Below, one piece after another: positions 55,553 through 63,671 of a DNA stretch of 64,000 bases. Each line of letters opens with the position of its first letter. Within the stretch, counting starts at the first letter, position 1. A program made the translations under genes and the position numbers. The notes beneath the pieces were generated by a model. That model was not told where the DNA came from, did no database searches, and worked only from the letters and a program-made list of their open reading frames with translations. Source of the DNA: Desulfoscipio sp. XC116 (GTDB lineage Bacteria; Bacillota; Desulfotomaculia; Desulfotomaculales; Desulfallaceae); the NCBI RefSeq assembly GCF_039851975.1, contig NZ_CP156660.1:868001-932000 (forward strand), read 5' to 3'.

Positions 55553-55576
55553 TTATCTTAAACGAACAGAATACAT
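55553..55576 (-). CDS. Leader peptide MYSVRLR of the ABC-F gene
   Basis: A seven-codon frame (MYSVRLR, TAA stop) with GGAGAC seven bases upstream, placed between the promoter and two hairpins. Antibiotic-resistance ABC-F and erm genes are commonly controlled by ribosome stalling on such short leader peptides. Stalling by a drug would prevent formation of the attenuator. Confidence 0.6.
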   Translation of the reverse strand: MYSVRLR

Positions 55577-55609
55577 ATGTGTCTCCTTTATCAATATGAT
55601 TTTCAATCT

Positions 55610-55639
55610 ATCTTACCATTTTGAGGCCAAAAATGTCAA
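55610..55639 (-). promoter_or_regulatory. Promoter of the ABC-F leader transcript
   Basis: On the minus strand TTGACA (55639-55634), 18 bases, TAAGAT (55615-55610). Confidence 0.65.
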
Positions 55640-55871
55640 TTTATTAAAATTCTCAGGGCATTAGGGATGGCCATCGACTTTTAAGAATTTTGCCTTGATG
55701 AGCAGCCCATCATTGTGGGAGATATGGTAGAATTAAAATCATGATATAACGTTAAAGGAAGCATGCGTTAATTTTCGAGCATTTGGAGTGTGTGAACGAT
55801 AAATGCTGAAATACGTTCGACAGCCATTAGAAAAAATGAGTGGAATTGTACGCGGTTAGGGAGGATTAATA

Positions 55872-56291
55872 GTGCTTGAAGAAGTGCCGACTACTGAAGA
55901 AATGATTGCTTTAATTGGGCAACCGCTATTTGAAGTCTGGATTAAGCTAAGTGCTTTGATTGAATCAAAATATGATATGGAACGTTTTTGGAATAGCGGC
56001 GGGAAAAAGTGGACATATGAGTATAAATATCGCAGAGGCGGTAAAACCCTATGTGCTTTATACGCTAAAGAAGATGTTTTTGGTTTTCTGATTATCCTTG
56101 GCAAAGACGAAAGAGCCAAATTTGAAGCAAGTAGGAAAGGTTTTTCGATAGAAGTGCAAAAAATTTATGATGAATCTGTAACCTACCATGATGGAAAATG
56201 GATGCTGTTTGAATTAACTGATACATCACTATTTCCGGATCTGGAAAAGTTGTTGCTAATTAAGAGGAAGCCTAACAAAAGGCACCCTTAA
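55872..56291 (+). CDS. DUF3788-family protein
   Basis: A 139-residue protein of the DUF3788 family: WIKLSALIESKYDMERFWNS, then GGKKWTYEYKYRRGGKTLCA and FGFLIILGKDERAKFE (conserved aromatic and Lys/Arg pattern), ending DGKWMLFELTDTSLFPDLEKLLLIKRKP. The family is small, soluble and of unknown biochemistry, often found near stress or resistance genes. GTG start with GGGAGG eight bases upstream. Confidence 0.8.
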   Translation: MLEEVPTTEEMIALIGQPLFEVWIKLSALIESKYDMERFWNSGGKKWTYEYKYRRGGKTLCALYAKEDVFGFLIILGKDERAKFEASRKGFSIEVQKIYDESVTYHDGKWMLFELTDTSLFPDLEKLLLIKRKPNKRHP

Positions 56292-56444
56292 CTACCAGCT
56301 ATGGGTAAAATTATGAGCATAATGAACGTTTTAAAGGCAATAGCGCCGGCAAAATTCGTCTAATAATATATGTAGCGGCATTCAATCTAATCGAATGCCA
56401 AGCGTTGGAATATTGCCTAAATTAAACGGAAAGGGGGGATTCTA

Positions 56445-56648
56445 ATGCCCTATGTAAACATTAAAATTACAAATGAGAATGTTACGCCTGAAAAAAAAGC
56501 TGAACTAATAAAGGGAGCGACACAATTACTAGTCGATGTATTAGGTAAAAATCCAAACACAACCGTTGTCGTTATTGATGAAGTTGATACGGATAATTGG
56601 GGCGTTGCCGGAGAATCAATAACCGTTCGCAGAAAGAATGGTCGGTAA
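56445..56648 (+). CDS. 4-oxalocrotonate tautomerase-family enzyme
   Basis: A 67-residue tautomerase. After Met removal the N-terminal Pro (PYVNIKIT) is the catalytic base. ATQLLVDVLGKNPNTTVVVI and WGVAGESI give the conserved helix and strand. The enzyme forms hexamers of the 4-OT type; its substrate is not known from sequence. Ribosome site GGGGGG upstream. Confidence 0.88.
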   Translation: MPYVNIKITNENVTPEKKAELIKGATQLLVDVLGKNPNTTVVVIDEVDTDNWGVAGESITVRRKNGR

Positions 56649-56694
56649 TAAATCAGACGAAAATTTGGGGGAAGTTGTTCTTAAAAAAAACAAT

Positions 56695-56735
56695 CGTCCT
56701 TGAACCGATATAAGCGGATTCGAGGGCTTTTTTCT
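56695..56735 (+). terminator. Terminator after the tautomerase gene
   Basis: CCTTGAACCG and CGGATTCGAGG form a stem followed by GCTTTTTTC. The rest of the gap to 57006 (270 bases) holds no gene that I can see. Confidence 0.7.
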
Positions 56736-57006
56736 TTTCCTACGGTACTTTTCGTTTACCGCTCATCATACCGTCACATGATACGTTTTAGCGATTTATG
56801 TTCCGTAAAGCACCTGGCTATATGGCTTTGTACTAAAGTATTAGCCGTAAGCAAAAACTAAATTGAAAAGTATGATTTTTTTCATTCTCCGGGTTAATAT
56901 TTTTAGTTGCTGGATTCTGTTAGGATTTCATTAGCATGTTAAATTACTACATGCGGAAGAGTAAATAGTCTTAAAAATATTTTTAAAAGGAAGGAAGTAC
57001 CCGGAA

Positions 57007-58179
57007 GTGAAGCCGATAATTAAGCTGCCACCTAAAGATTGGATGATCGTCATCGCTGTTTTTTTAGGTGTATACCTGCTGCTAAATATAATATTACCTA
57101 AAATATATACCGGTTTATTGGCTGCTTACTTAATTAGGCCCCTTGTCTGGCTCCTTCTGGCATATTATATTTATCGCCTACCTAAATATAAAGGCATTAT
57201 AAAAAAGCGCTTCAAAAATTTATTGGTTAAAATTGCTGTTGGTATTGCCGTTTTTCAGATATATCTGTCTCTTATTGCCGGTCTTTTTGATAAATTCGGT
57301 AAAAACCCCAATTCTTTTACCTTTATATGGATACTTATCAACATTTTTTTTGTTTTATCTGCCTTGCTCGGCATGGAATTAAGCAGGGCTTGGTTAATTA
57401 ACCGGTTGGTTAATATAAGAAAACCTTCTACATTAGTTCCTTTTTTTATAGCTTTTTTGTATACCTGCACTTGTATTCCATTAAACCAACTTTCTAAGTT
57501 AACCGGTTCATTGGAGGGCGCAACCAAATTTTTGGGATCGGATTTTATACCACAATTCATGGAACACTTAATGGCATCCTTCCTGGCCTTATGGGGCGGT
57601 CCTTTGCCAGCCCTGGCTTATCGGGGGATTATACAAACCTTTGTATGGTTTTCCCCCGTTTTACCTGATTTAAACTGGGCTATGAAAGCGTTTTCCGGAA
57701 CTGTGGTACCTATAATTGGAATTGCAGCAGGCCAGCATATCCTCAGATTGACGCCCGCCAGAGGTAATAAGGGTAGCAGCGAAAACCTGTTGGCAACAAC
57801 AATTATTTGCATAATCTGCGTATTGTCTATCTGGTTCGCGGTTGGAGCATTCCCTGTTCGTCCGACGATAATTATAAGCGGTAGCATGCGTCCTACAATT
57901 GAGGTGGGTGACATGGCTATTGTAGGCAAAATAAATCCACAAATCTTAAAGGTTGGGGATATTATTCAATTTAAAACGGAAAATCGCTCAATCCCGACAT
58001 TGCACAGAATTATTGAAATACAAAAGGAGGAGGATAAAAAAACAATTTATATTACCCGGGGGGACGCTAACGATGTCCCTGATGACCCTGTGCAGCCCCA
58101 ACAAGTAGTTGGAAGGGTTATTTTCACTGTGCCCAAGGTGGGCTGGGCTACAATCACCATTAGGGAAATATTCTCTTAA
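57007..58179 (+). CDS. SipW-like signal peptidase I (S26B) with large membrane domain
   Basis: A 390-residue enzyme. Residues 1-275 hold about eight hydrophobic segments of unknown role. The catalytic domain follows: IISGSMRPTIEVGDMAIV near 296-313 with the nucleophile Ser, TLHRIIEI near 339-346 with His in place of the usual Lys, and ITRGDANDVPDDPV near 355-368 with the Asp. Ser/His/Asp is the eukaryote/archaea-type (S26B) signal peptidase signature of SipW. It should mature the three secreted proteins encoded convergently at 59.5-62 kb. GTG start. Confidence 0.85.
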   Translation: MKPIIKLPPKDWMIVIAVFLGVYLLLNIILPKIYTGLLAAYLIRPLVWLLLAYYIYRLPKYKGIIKKRFKNLLVKIAVGIAVFQIYLSLIAGLFDKFGKNPNSFTFIWILINIFFVLSALLGMELSRAWLINRLVNIRKPSTLVPFFIAFLYTCTCIPLNQLSKLTGSLEGATKFLGSDFIPQFMEHLMASFLALWGGPLPALAYRGIIQTFVWFSPVLPDLNWAMKAFSGTVVPIIGIAAGQHILRLTPARGNKGSSENLLATTIICIICVLSIWFAVGAFPVRPTIIISGSMRPTIEVGDMAIVGKINPQILKVGDIIQFKTENRSIPTLHRIIEIQKEEDKKTIYITRGDANDVPDDPVQPQQVVGRVIFTVPKVGWATITIREIFS

Positions 58180-58210
58180 GGGACTTCATTAAGGAGAATG
58201 GAGGTTTTTA

Positions 58211-59356
58211 ATGAGGCACGAAAATATCTTTATGAAGTATAATAAATATTACCTGAACAAAAAAACCCGTTTAGCATTAATTTTATTATGTATATTGTCT
58301 TTCCTGGCAGCACTCTGCTTCCTGTATTATTTATACCGGAAGCCCGCTGAAATTGTAAAGGAAGTCCCCACTTATACATACGAGCATCAGGGGGATATTT
58401 TTTACAGAGCGGATATAAAGCCTAATATGGTTTTTAAAGAAACAACCGTTATGGGTCCCGGTAAAACTATTTATAGGGATTTAATGGACTCTTTTACCTC
58501 CATTTGTGCATACCGGTTTAAAGGGAGTCAGCCGGCCGAAATAAAAGGAACCTATAATGTCACTGCCGCTCTTGAAGCAAAGGATATGTGGAAATTAAAC
58601 TATGTTTTGATTCCGCAAACTTCTTTCAGTCGGTCTGGGAAAGAGGTGTCATTCCGAGCTGAACGGGCAATAGATTTGGATTATTTTGAGCAAGTTATTA
58701 AACAGGTGGATGAGGAACTCGGGGTCAATGCCAGGGAACCAATTCTAACCATCAAAACGAACATTGACCTGGAAGCCGATACCGGCGGCCAGGTGCTAAA
58801 GGATAAGCTGACTCCGACAATGATTATTCCCTTGACCAGTGGCTCTTTTCAGGTCGGAGATGATGAGCTTACTGTAAAAAAGAAAGGTTTATTAACCAAA
58901 GAAGTAATGGTTTCCAACCCTATCAGGAGTAAATTGATTTACGCATACGTTGCCGCTATTACCTCCGGGGTGCTGCTATTGATGTTATTGCTGTTAACGC
59001 AAAATAAACCTTTAATACAAGATCAGCGTAAAAATATACAGGAATTTTGGAAGGAGTTCTGGAAGAAATACGGGGATCGTATTATAAAAACAAACAACGA
59101 AATAAGTCCGACAAAATTTGTTTCTGTTAATTCCATGGAAGATTTGGTTAGGGTGGCGGATGAATTGGCTAAACCTATTATCCATAAGGAGATTGTAAGC
59201 GCGAACGAACCCGCCGTTTGTTATGTCCTCGATGGGCCAATAGCATATAAACATGTGCTATGCATTAACAATGAAGGGGAAAAGGAAGGGGCAAAGGAAG
59301 AAAACAATTATTACAACGACGGGCAAATAAAAAATTTGGATATATCATTAAGATAG
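58211..59356 (+). CDS. DUF5305-family membrane protein
   Basis: A 381-residue protein with membrane helices near 20-40 and 237-259 enclosing an extracellular beta-rich domain (ADIKPNMVFKETTVMGPGKT; IKGTYNVTAALEAKDMWKLN). This layout is that of DUF5305 proteins, regular neighbours of SipW-type signal peptidases in archaea and Firmicutes. A cytoplasmic tail of about 120 residues follows. It starts 31 bases after the signal peptidase gene with GGAGG upstream and probably helps assembly of secreted fibres. Confidence 0.78.
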   Translation: MRHENIFMKYNKYYLNKKTRLALILLCILSFLAALCFLYYLYRKPAEIVKEVPTYTYEHQGDIFYRADIKPNMVFKETTVMGPGKTIYRDLMDSFTSICAYRFKGSQPAEIKGTYNVTAALEAKDMWKLNYVLIPQTSFSRSGKEVSFRAERAIDLDYFEQVIKQVDEELGVNAREPILTIKTNIDLEADTGGQVLKDKLTPTMIIPLTSGSFQVGDDELTVKKKGLLTKEVMVSNPIRSKLIYAYVAAITSGVLLLMLLLLTQNKPLIQDQRKNIQEFWKEFWKKYGDRIIKTNNEISPTKFVSVNSMEDLVRVADELAKPIIHKEIVSANEPAVCYVLDGPIAYKHVLCINNEGEKEGAKEENNYYNDGQIKNLDISLR

Positions 59357-59371
59357 ACACAATAAAAGAAA

Positions 59372-59402
59372 GACCACCACTTTTAGAGCAAGGTGGTTTT
59401 CC
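59372..59402 (+). terminator. Terminator after DUF5305 gene
   Basis: ACCACC and GGTGGT arms with TTTTCC following, 15 bases after the stop codon. Confidence 0.6.
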
Positions 59403-59456
59403 TTTTAACGGATTGACTTAGGCTAAGTATACAATTAGCTATGCAGCTAAAATCTA

Positions 59457-59490
59457 ACAGCCGGACTCATTATAACCCCGGCTGTTTTTA
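59457..59490. terminator. Hairpin between convergent transcripts
   Basis: ACAGCCGG and CCGGCTGT form a perfect 8-bp stem with TTTTT on the plus side and TAGATTTT on the minus side. It can serve both converging operons. Confidence 0.65.
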
Positions 59491-59523
59491 GGTGTTTTAA
59501 CATCGTGAAAATTACATTGTTTA

Positions 59524-60234
59524 TTATGGTCTATGCCCTGGAATAGGACTTTCGTTCCACTGGATGCCCTGAATGCTCAGACCGAAATTATACGTGGTGT
59601 CTTGCCGGGCAGGCTGAACCACATGGAACGTAAATGATTGCTCAACACTCTCATGCGGGTGCAGTTGAAGGCCGACGTTGTCCCCCCACTTAAGTTCAAT
59701 CATACCGTCCACTTCTTCATAATAATCCGCTAAGCGACCCATTTGACCGCCGGGAACTTCAAATAAATTGTAGGTTCCGTTGTCCCTATCTTGGCAAAGG
59801 ATATAAAGCCTGCCGGATTTAATATCGTATTCGGCGCCACCCCACGTAAGCTTAGCTCCCTGGATAATGATCGGTATTGAACCGGTACTTTCAACCCACC
59901 AGCTAATATCGTTGAAATAACAGGGATAAGCGTTATTAACGGCCACATTTATTTTATCTTGAAACCCGTCGCCATTTGTATCTTCCATGCTTGTAGCTGT
60001 GGAACCGACGTCTTTTCCTTCGGGAGTAACGCAGACGTTGCCAAGACCGTAATCACATGTCCAGTCCCCGCCAATATCTTTGCTGTCGGCTGTGCCTGAC
60101 ACATAGTGAAATTTCAGATCGCCGGCCTGGGCGGATGCGCTGATGGCGACGGTGTCAGACCACATGGCAAAACCAAAACCCATCATCGCAAAGGCCATAA
60201 TGACCAGGATACTGATTATTGAAGTTCTTTTCAC
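59524..60234 (-). CDS. SipW-dependent secreted protein (TasA/camelysin-like) 1
   Basis: A 236-residue secreted protein with an atypical signal: VKRTSIISILVIMAFAMMGF followed by GFAMWSDTVAISASAQAGDL, the hallmark of SipW substrates such as TasA and CalY. The mature part is acidic, with conserved NAYPCYFNDISWWVESTGSI and a beta-rich C-terminus. Start: GTG at 60234 with AAGGAGG eleven bases upstream; the in-frame ATG at 60282 runs into the end of the upstream gene. Expected to be part of an extracellular fibre. Confidence 0.8.
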   Translation of the reverse strand: MKRTSIISILVIMAFAMMGFGFAMWSDTVAISASAQAGDLKFHYVSGTADSKDIGGDWTCDYGLGNVCVTPEGKDVGSTATSMEDTNGDGFQDKINVAVNNAYPCYFNDISWWVESTGSIPIIIQGAKLTWGGAEYDIKSGRLYILCQDRDNGTYNLFEVPGGQMGRLADYYEEVDGMIELKWGDNVGLQLHPHESVEQSFTFHVVQPARQDTTYNFGLSIQGIQWNESPIPGHRP

Positions 60235-60265
60235 AGAATTAACTACCTCCTTGTTGTTTAATGAT

Positions 60266-61249
60266 CTACCGCCATTGCTCATTCCAGCGGCGGTAGGTTA
60301 TAGCTATGGTTCCTGTGGCGGAACCGCACTGAATCTCCTCCGGTGCTGCGTTAATCCCCGTCACTGAAGAACCCCCAGTCGCTTTTGAAACCGGTTCTTC
60401 GGGAAGAGCATCAACAGGCACATTCGAGGTTGCTTCGCTTGTCGTCGGTTCGTCGCCCGGCGGCCGGCTATCCGGTGCTTCGGTTGCCGGTTCCCCCGTT
60501 TCTACTGGCGGAGAGGAATTATTATCCGGCGGCGGTTCATTGTTTTTTTCACTCCCGGAAGCCGGATCGGCTTCCGTGGTATTTGTTGCTGTTGCAGCTG
60601 ATGAGTCTTGATTATTTTCCGCTGCTTCCGCTGCGTTAATTATCAGTGCTGTGTTGAATGCTTTATTAACTGCTTCCAAGTTTTCTTTTAAATTATTTTT
60701 TTCACCAACCCGAAATTCCAGATCAAGCCACATTTTTTGTCCCGGATCGAGACATAAGTACTTGATTGTATCTCCCAAAGAGCTTAAGCCCTTACCCTCT
60801 TTCCGGTACCCGTCGGGGCAGTCAATCGACCAGTTTCCCAGCTGGATATTACTCGCCAGATCACCGTCCCAGTCGATTAATATCTGGTCCGCCTTAACCG
60901 GAATGCTGCCGCAGTTGGCCATTTCCAGGGTGCAAACCGGGGCGTATGAGCGGTAGCCGTAAATATCTACTTCTATGTTTTCCGAGTAGGATTTTCCGTC
61001 CAGCTTATACTTGTAAGGGCCGTCTCCGCAGCGGGTATACCCTATATCCCGGTTTTCCCGGTTTGGACTGCCATGACTGCACGGGTCCGAACCATAATCG
61101 TTTGTCCCGTGATTTCTGATACCGGCGCTGACGATGCCGGTTGCCACGTCGTACCTGGTTGATATTACATCATGCCACCCCGCGCAGCCCATACCCACGG
61201 CGCCAATTGAAAACAGCAAGATCATGCAGATAATGCCCAGTTTTCTCAT
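60266..61249 (-). CDS. SipW-dependent secreted protein 2 with Pro/Thr-rich linker
   Basis: A 327-residue secreted protein. The signal segment (MRKLGIICMILLFSIGAVGM, then GCAGWHDVIST) is the SipW type with a helix and aromatic/Asp region. Residues about 30-195 match the fold of the neighbours (EVDIYGYRSYAPVCTLEMANCGSIPVKADQ). Residues about 205-295 are a low-complexity linker rich in Thr, Pro, Glu and Ser, then a short conserved end (CGSATGTIAITYRRWNEQW). Many Cys. GGGAG before the ATG. Tail could span the cell wall. Confidence 0.78.
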   Translation of the reverse strand: MRKLGIICMILLFSIGAVGMGCAGWHDVISTRYDVATGIVSAGIRNHGTNDYGSDPCSHGSPNRENRDIGYTRCGDGPYKYKLDGKSYSENIEVDIYGYRSYAPVCTLEMANCGSIPVKADQILIDWDGDLASNIQLGNWSIDCPDGYRKEGKGLSSLGDTIKYLCLDPGQKMWLDLEFRVGEKNNLKENLEAVNKAFNTALIINAAEAAENNQDSSAATATNTTEADPASGSEKNNEPPPDNNSSPPVETGEPATEAPDSRPPGDEPTTSEATSNVPVDALPEEPVSKATGGSSVTGINAAPEEIQCGSATGTIAITYRRWNEQWR

Positions 61250-61340
61250 GATTTAACTCCCAATAGATTGATTAAATATGACATGGAGACTTTTATGAAA
61301 AGTCTCCCATGCCATAGATTTATTTATGAAAGTTTATGGT

Positions 61341-62063
61341 CTAAAAATCATCGCGATACGGGTCATCCTGGCCGGCTTCGTTCCACTGAGCAGCGTGTAC
61401 TGTGAATGTGATGTCGCCACTGCTGCCTTGCACAGTTTCCTGCAAGAACGAGAGTTGCAAATCAACGGTTACCGCATCACCTTGATGGAGTTGGAGCATA
61501 TACAGGGCGTCAAGCAGTGCATCAAGTCCGGTACCGGTTGCAGTAGATCCATCGGGATAGGTAACTGTCCAGGATTCATATACCAGGCCGCTCAAATCGC
61601 CGGATTGTTCAATTTTAACGTTATCAAGCTTTACAGGAATGGTGCCGTTGCTGGCAATCTCAAACCTGGTGGTGGGAGCGTAGTACGGGTAAGCATTGTC
61701 GATGGTTTCGGTGATGGAAGAATAGTAATCGGTTCCATTAATTGTAAAGTCAGCACTGCCGATATTTTCGCTAATCATTGACGCAACGTTTTTACCTTCA
61801 TCGTTAACGCCAGGGGAAACCTGAGGGTCGCCGCCAAGAGCCATGGCATCCGCAACACCGTCCTCGGTGTTTGTGGCTGTACCGTTAAGAATATCGCTTG
61901 TTAAAATGTTATCGTCGGTACCGACGTCCCTGATCCCAACCGCAACGTTACCGGTGTCGACCGTGGCCGCGACTGTAACAGTGTCCGACCACATGGCGAA
62001 ACCGAAGCCCATTAAGCCGAACATCAATACGGCTGCCAAGGAAACTAATAATGATTTCTTCAT
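61341..62063 (-). CDS. SipW-dependent secreted protein (TasA/camelysin-like) 3
   Basis: A 240-residue protein: MKKSLLVSLAAVLMFGLMGF, then GFAMWSDTVTVAATVDTGNV as cleavage region. Mature part: acidic, with NAYPYYAPTTRFEIASNGTI and PVKLDN matching the same positions of proteins 1 and 2. First gene of the three-gene minus-strand unit. GGGGG ribosome site. Homologous mature fold in all three indicates major and minor subunits of one filament. Confidence 0.82.
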   Translation of the reverse strand: MKKSLLVSLAAVLMFGLMGFGFAMWSDTVTVAATVDTGNVAVGIRDVGTDDNILTSDILNGTATNTEDGVADAMALGGDPQVSPGVNDEGKNVASMISENIGSADFTINGTDYYSSITETIDNAYPYYAPTTRFEIASNGTIPVKLDNVKIEQSGDLSGLVYESWTVTYPDGSTATGTGLDALLDALYMLQLHQGDAVTVDLQLSFLQETVQGSSGDITFTVHAAQWNEAGQDDPYRDDF

Positions 62064-62347
62064 TAAAAGATTTACCCCCTTATTATTTTACTTTTAGTAA
62101 CTCGAAAATTGACTCCGCAATTTGGCCGTATCGCTTGGAACATGGCCTGTTTCAGAAATAAAGTTTCATTGCTGAATTTTCATCTACCACCTCCATAAAC
62201 AGGCTGCTTGCGAAAATTTGAATACAAATATAAATTTAGCAGAAATTGATTTTATTTCTATCGGCTGGCGGTATGAAAAAATATTTTGTATTATTAGATA
62301 AAAATAAACTAAAGTAGTTGTTTGATTAAAGAAAAGAATTAGGCATA

Positions 62348-62776
62348 TTAGTGAGATTTAAGGTCAGTTGGGTGCCAAAAGGTGTGCTTTAAACCCAGAA
62401 AAAAGAAGTGGCCTGAGTAACAAGCCAATTCCATTGACTTGAGTAAAAAACCGGGTATAAGCGGGCCTTGCATGTAACCGTCACAGACAGATAAGTACTG
62501 TTTTAAGTCTTCTTTGTTTAAAGGTGTGGATGAAAAAAGGATAAGTTTGGTCCAACCACATAGATCCTTGACCTTAATTAATACCTCAAAATTGTTTTTC
62601 TCCTCCGGACTTAACTCATACACCAGTAAATCCGGTTGTAGTTCGAATGTTTCTTTAACTACGTCGGCTCCGTTATTACCTATGACTTGAATATTTTCAG
62701 CGGAACCTAATATAAGTGCCACGCCGTTCCGAATTACTTTTTGCTTTGATGCGACCATGCATTTTATTATTTGCAA
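62348..62776 (-). CDS. Stand-alone degenerate response-regulator receiver protein
   Basis: A 142-residue receiver-like fold: IKCMVASKQKVIRNGVALIL, then AENIQVIGNNGADVVKETFE and LQPDLLVYELSPEEK. The phospho-acceptor Asp position reads Glu (VYEL instead of VMDL), and the acidic pair at strand 1 is missing, so phosphorylation is unlikely. No DNA-binding domain follows. The start is TTG with GGGGGAA upstream. It lies upstream of the SipW substrate genes and may be a phosphorylation-independent regulator. Confidence 0.6.
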   Translation of the reverse strand: MQIIKCMVASKQKVIRNGVALILGSAENIQVIGNNGADVVKETFELQPDLLVYELSPEEKNNFEVLIKVKDLCGWTKLILFSSTPLNKEDLKQYLSVCDGYMQGPLIPGFLLKSMELACYSGHFFFLGLKHTFWHPTDLKSH

Positions 62777-62804
62777 AATAAATTCCCCCTATAGCAACTT
62801 AAAG

Positions 62805-62834
62805 GGACCCCACAATAAAGGGGTCCCCTTAAAT
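62805..62834. terminator. Hairpin upstream of the receiver gene
   Basis: AAAGGGACCCC and GGGGTCCCCTT form an 11-bp stem with an ACAATAAA loop. No T-tract is clear. Confidence 0.5.
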
Positions 62835-63130
62835 TTACGTTATGTTGAATATTTATAGCAATCCGACCTGGGTATGATTCCGTTTCTGTGTACAGGCTTT
62901 AAAAAAATTGAGGTATTGATCCTAAATGGCATTTAGATATTTCATAACCGGCCCCCCAAATAATTATATCGATACGTATTATTGGGTAAGAAATAGTGCT
63001 AAAATATCCCATCTTCGGCAGCCGGCCCGCGACCTCGAATTTTTCCGGGGTAGCCCTGGCTTTGCGTCCTCTAACCGTTTAAATTGTTAAATAATACAGA
63101 CCAAAGGTTGCCCTTTCGGAATAGGACTAA

Positions 63131-63173
63131 TACCTTTAAAGTATTAATAAGGTATTAATACTTTATTAATACC
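63131..63173. repeat. AT-rich nested palindromes
   Basis: GGTATTAATA-CTT-TATTAATACC (63151-63173) is a perfect hairpin; the preceding AATACCTTTAAAGTATT is a further dyad using the same letters. Function unknown (operator or cruciform). Confidence 0.5.
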
Positions 63174-63212
63174 TTTGAAAAAAACTTCTTGCGCGAAATA
63201 AATTTTTTAGAA

Positions 63213-63252
63213 AGAGAAGAACGCCTCACGAAGTGAGGCGTTTTTCTCTTTG
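63213..63252 (+). terminator. Strong intrinsic terminator
   Basis: AACGCCTCAC, loop GAA, GTGAGGCGTT followed by TTTCTCTTT; outer AGAGAA/TTCTCT arms extend it. No gene lies directly upstream on either strand. Confidence 0.8.
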
Positions 63253-63351
63253 CAAAATAAATAAAAAAATTTTTAAATCTGAAAAGTGTCAATGCGAACT
63301 TTTTTGAAATGAAATACAGTATAGCCATCAAGTTTAGGAAGGTGATGATAA

Positions 63352-63501
63352 GCGTACCCGGAAATAATTGAATTTCCAGGGGAAATACCAGCCAAAGTCT
63401 CGGTGCGGAGGATCGACGAATACCCCTACCACTGGCATAATGCCGTGGAGGTCATCCTTGTGCTGGACGGTCAGGCGGAGATGATTTTGTGCTTTTCTTA
63501 A
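63352..63501 (+). pseudogene. AraC-type regulator, N-terminal cupin fragment
   Basis: A stretch without start codon encodes EIIEFPGEIPAKVSVRRIDE, then YPYHWHNAVEVILVLDGQAE and a stop. HWH..VE..LVL.G is the cupin arm of AraC regulators. The DNA-binding half is missing. Confidence 0.6.
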
Positions 63502-63540
63502 GTTGACAGCTTAACTTGCATCCTGTAACATATTACTTAA

Positions 63541-63646
63541 CAATTAAAAGCTGAGCGGGTAATCAAGAGAGCAGAGCGGAGAGATTTTTTTGAGACGACT
63601 CGGAGACCTACGGGGTGAGAACCAGCATATTTGTGCTGGTTTTTTT
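63541..63646 (+). promoter_or_regulatory. Leader of trpG/pabA with terminator hairpin
   Basis: The leader holds seven GAG triplets (63553-63620) and a hairpin AACCAGCA/TGCTGGTT (63620-63641) with T6 after it. It looks like a transcription attenuator. No T-box (GGTGG.ACCGCG) is seen. The GAG spacing is irregular, so TRAP control is only a possibility. Confidence 0.5.
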
Positions 63647-63671
63647 AATGTCCAATGAAAGGAGCGCAGTG

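Noticed and set aside
63541-63646. Tryptophan T-box riboswitch
   Set aside because: The conserved T-box sequence and specifier structures are not visible.
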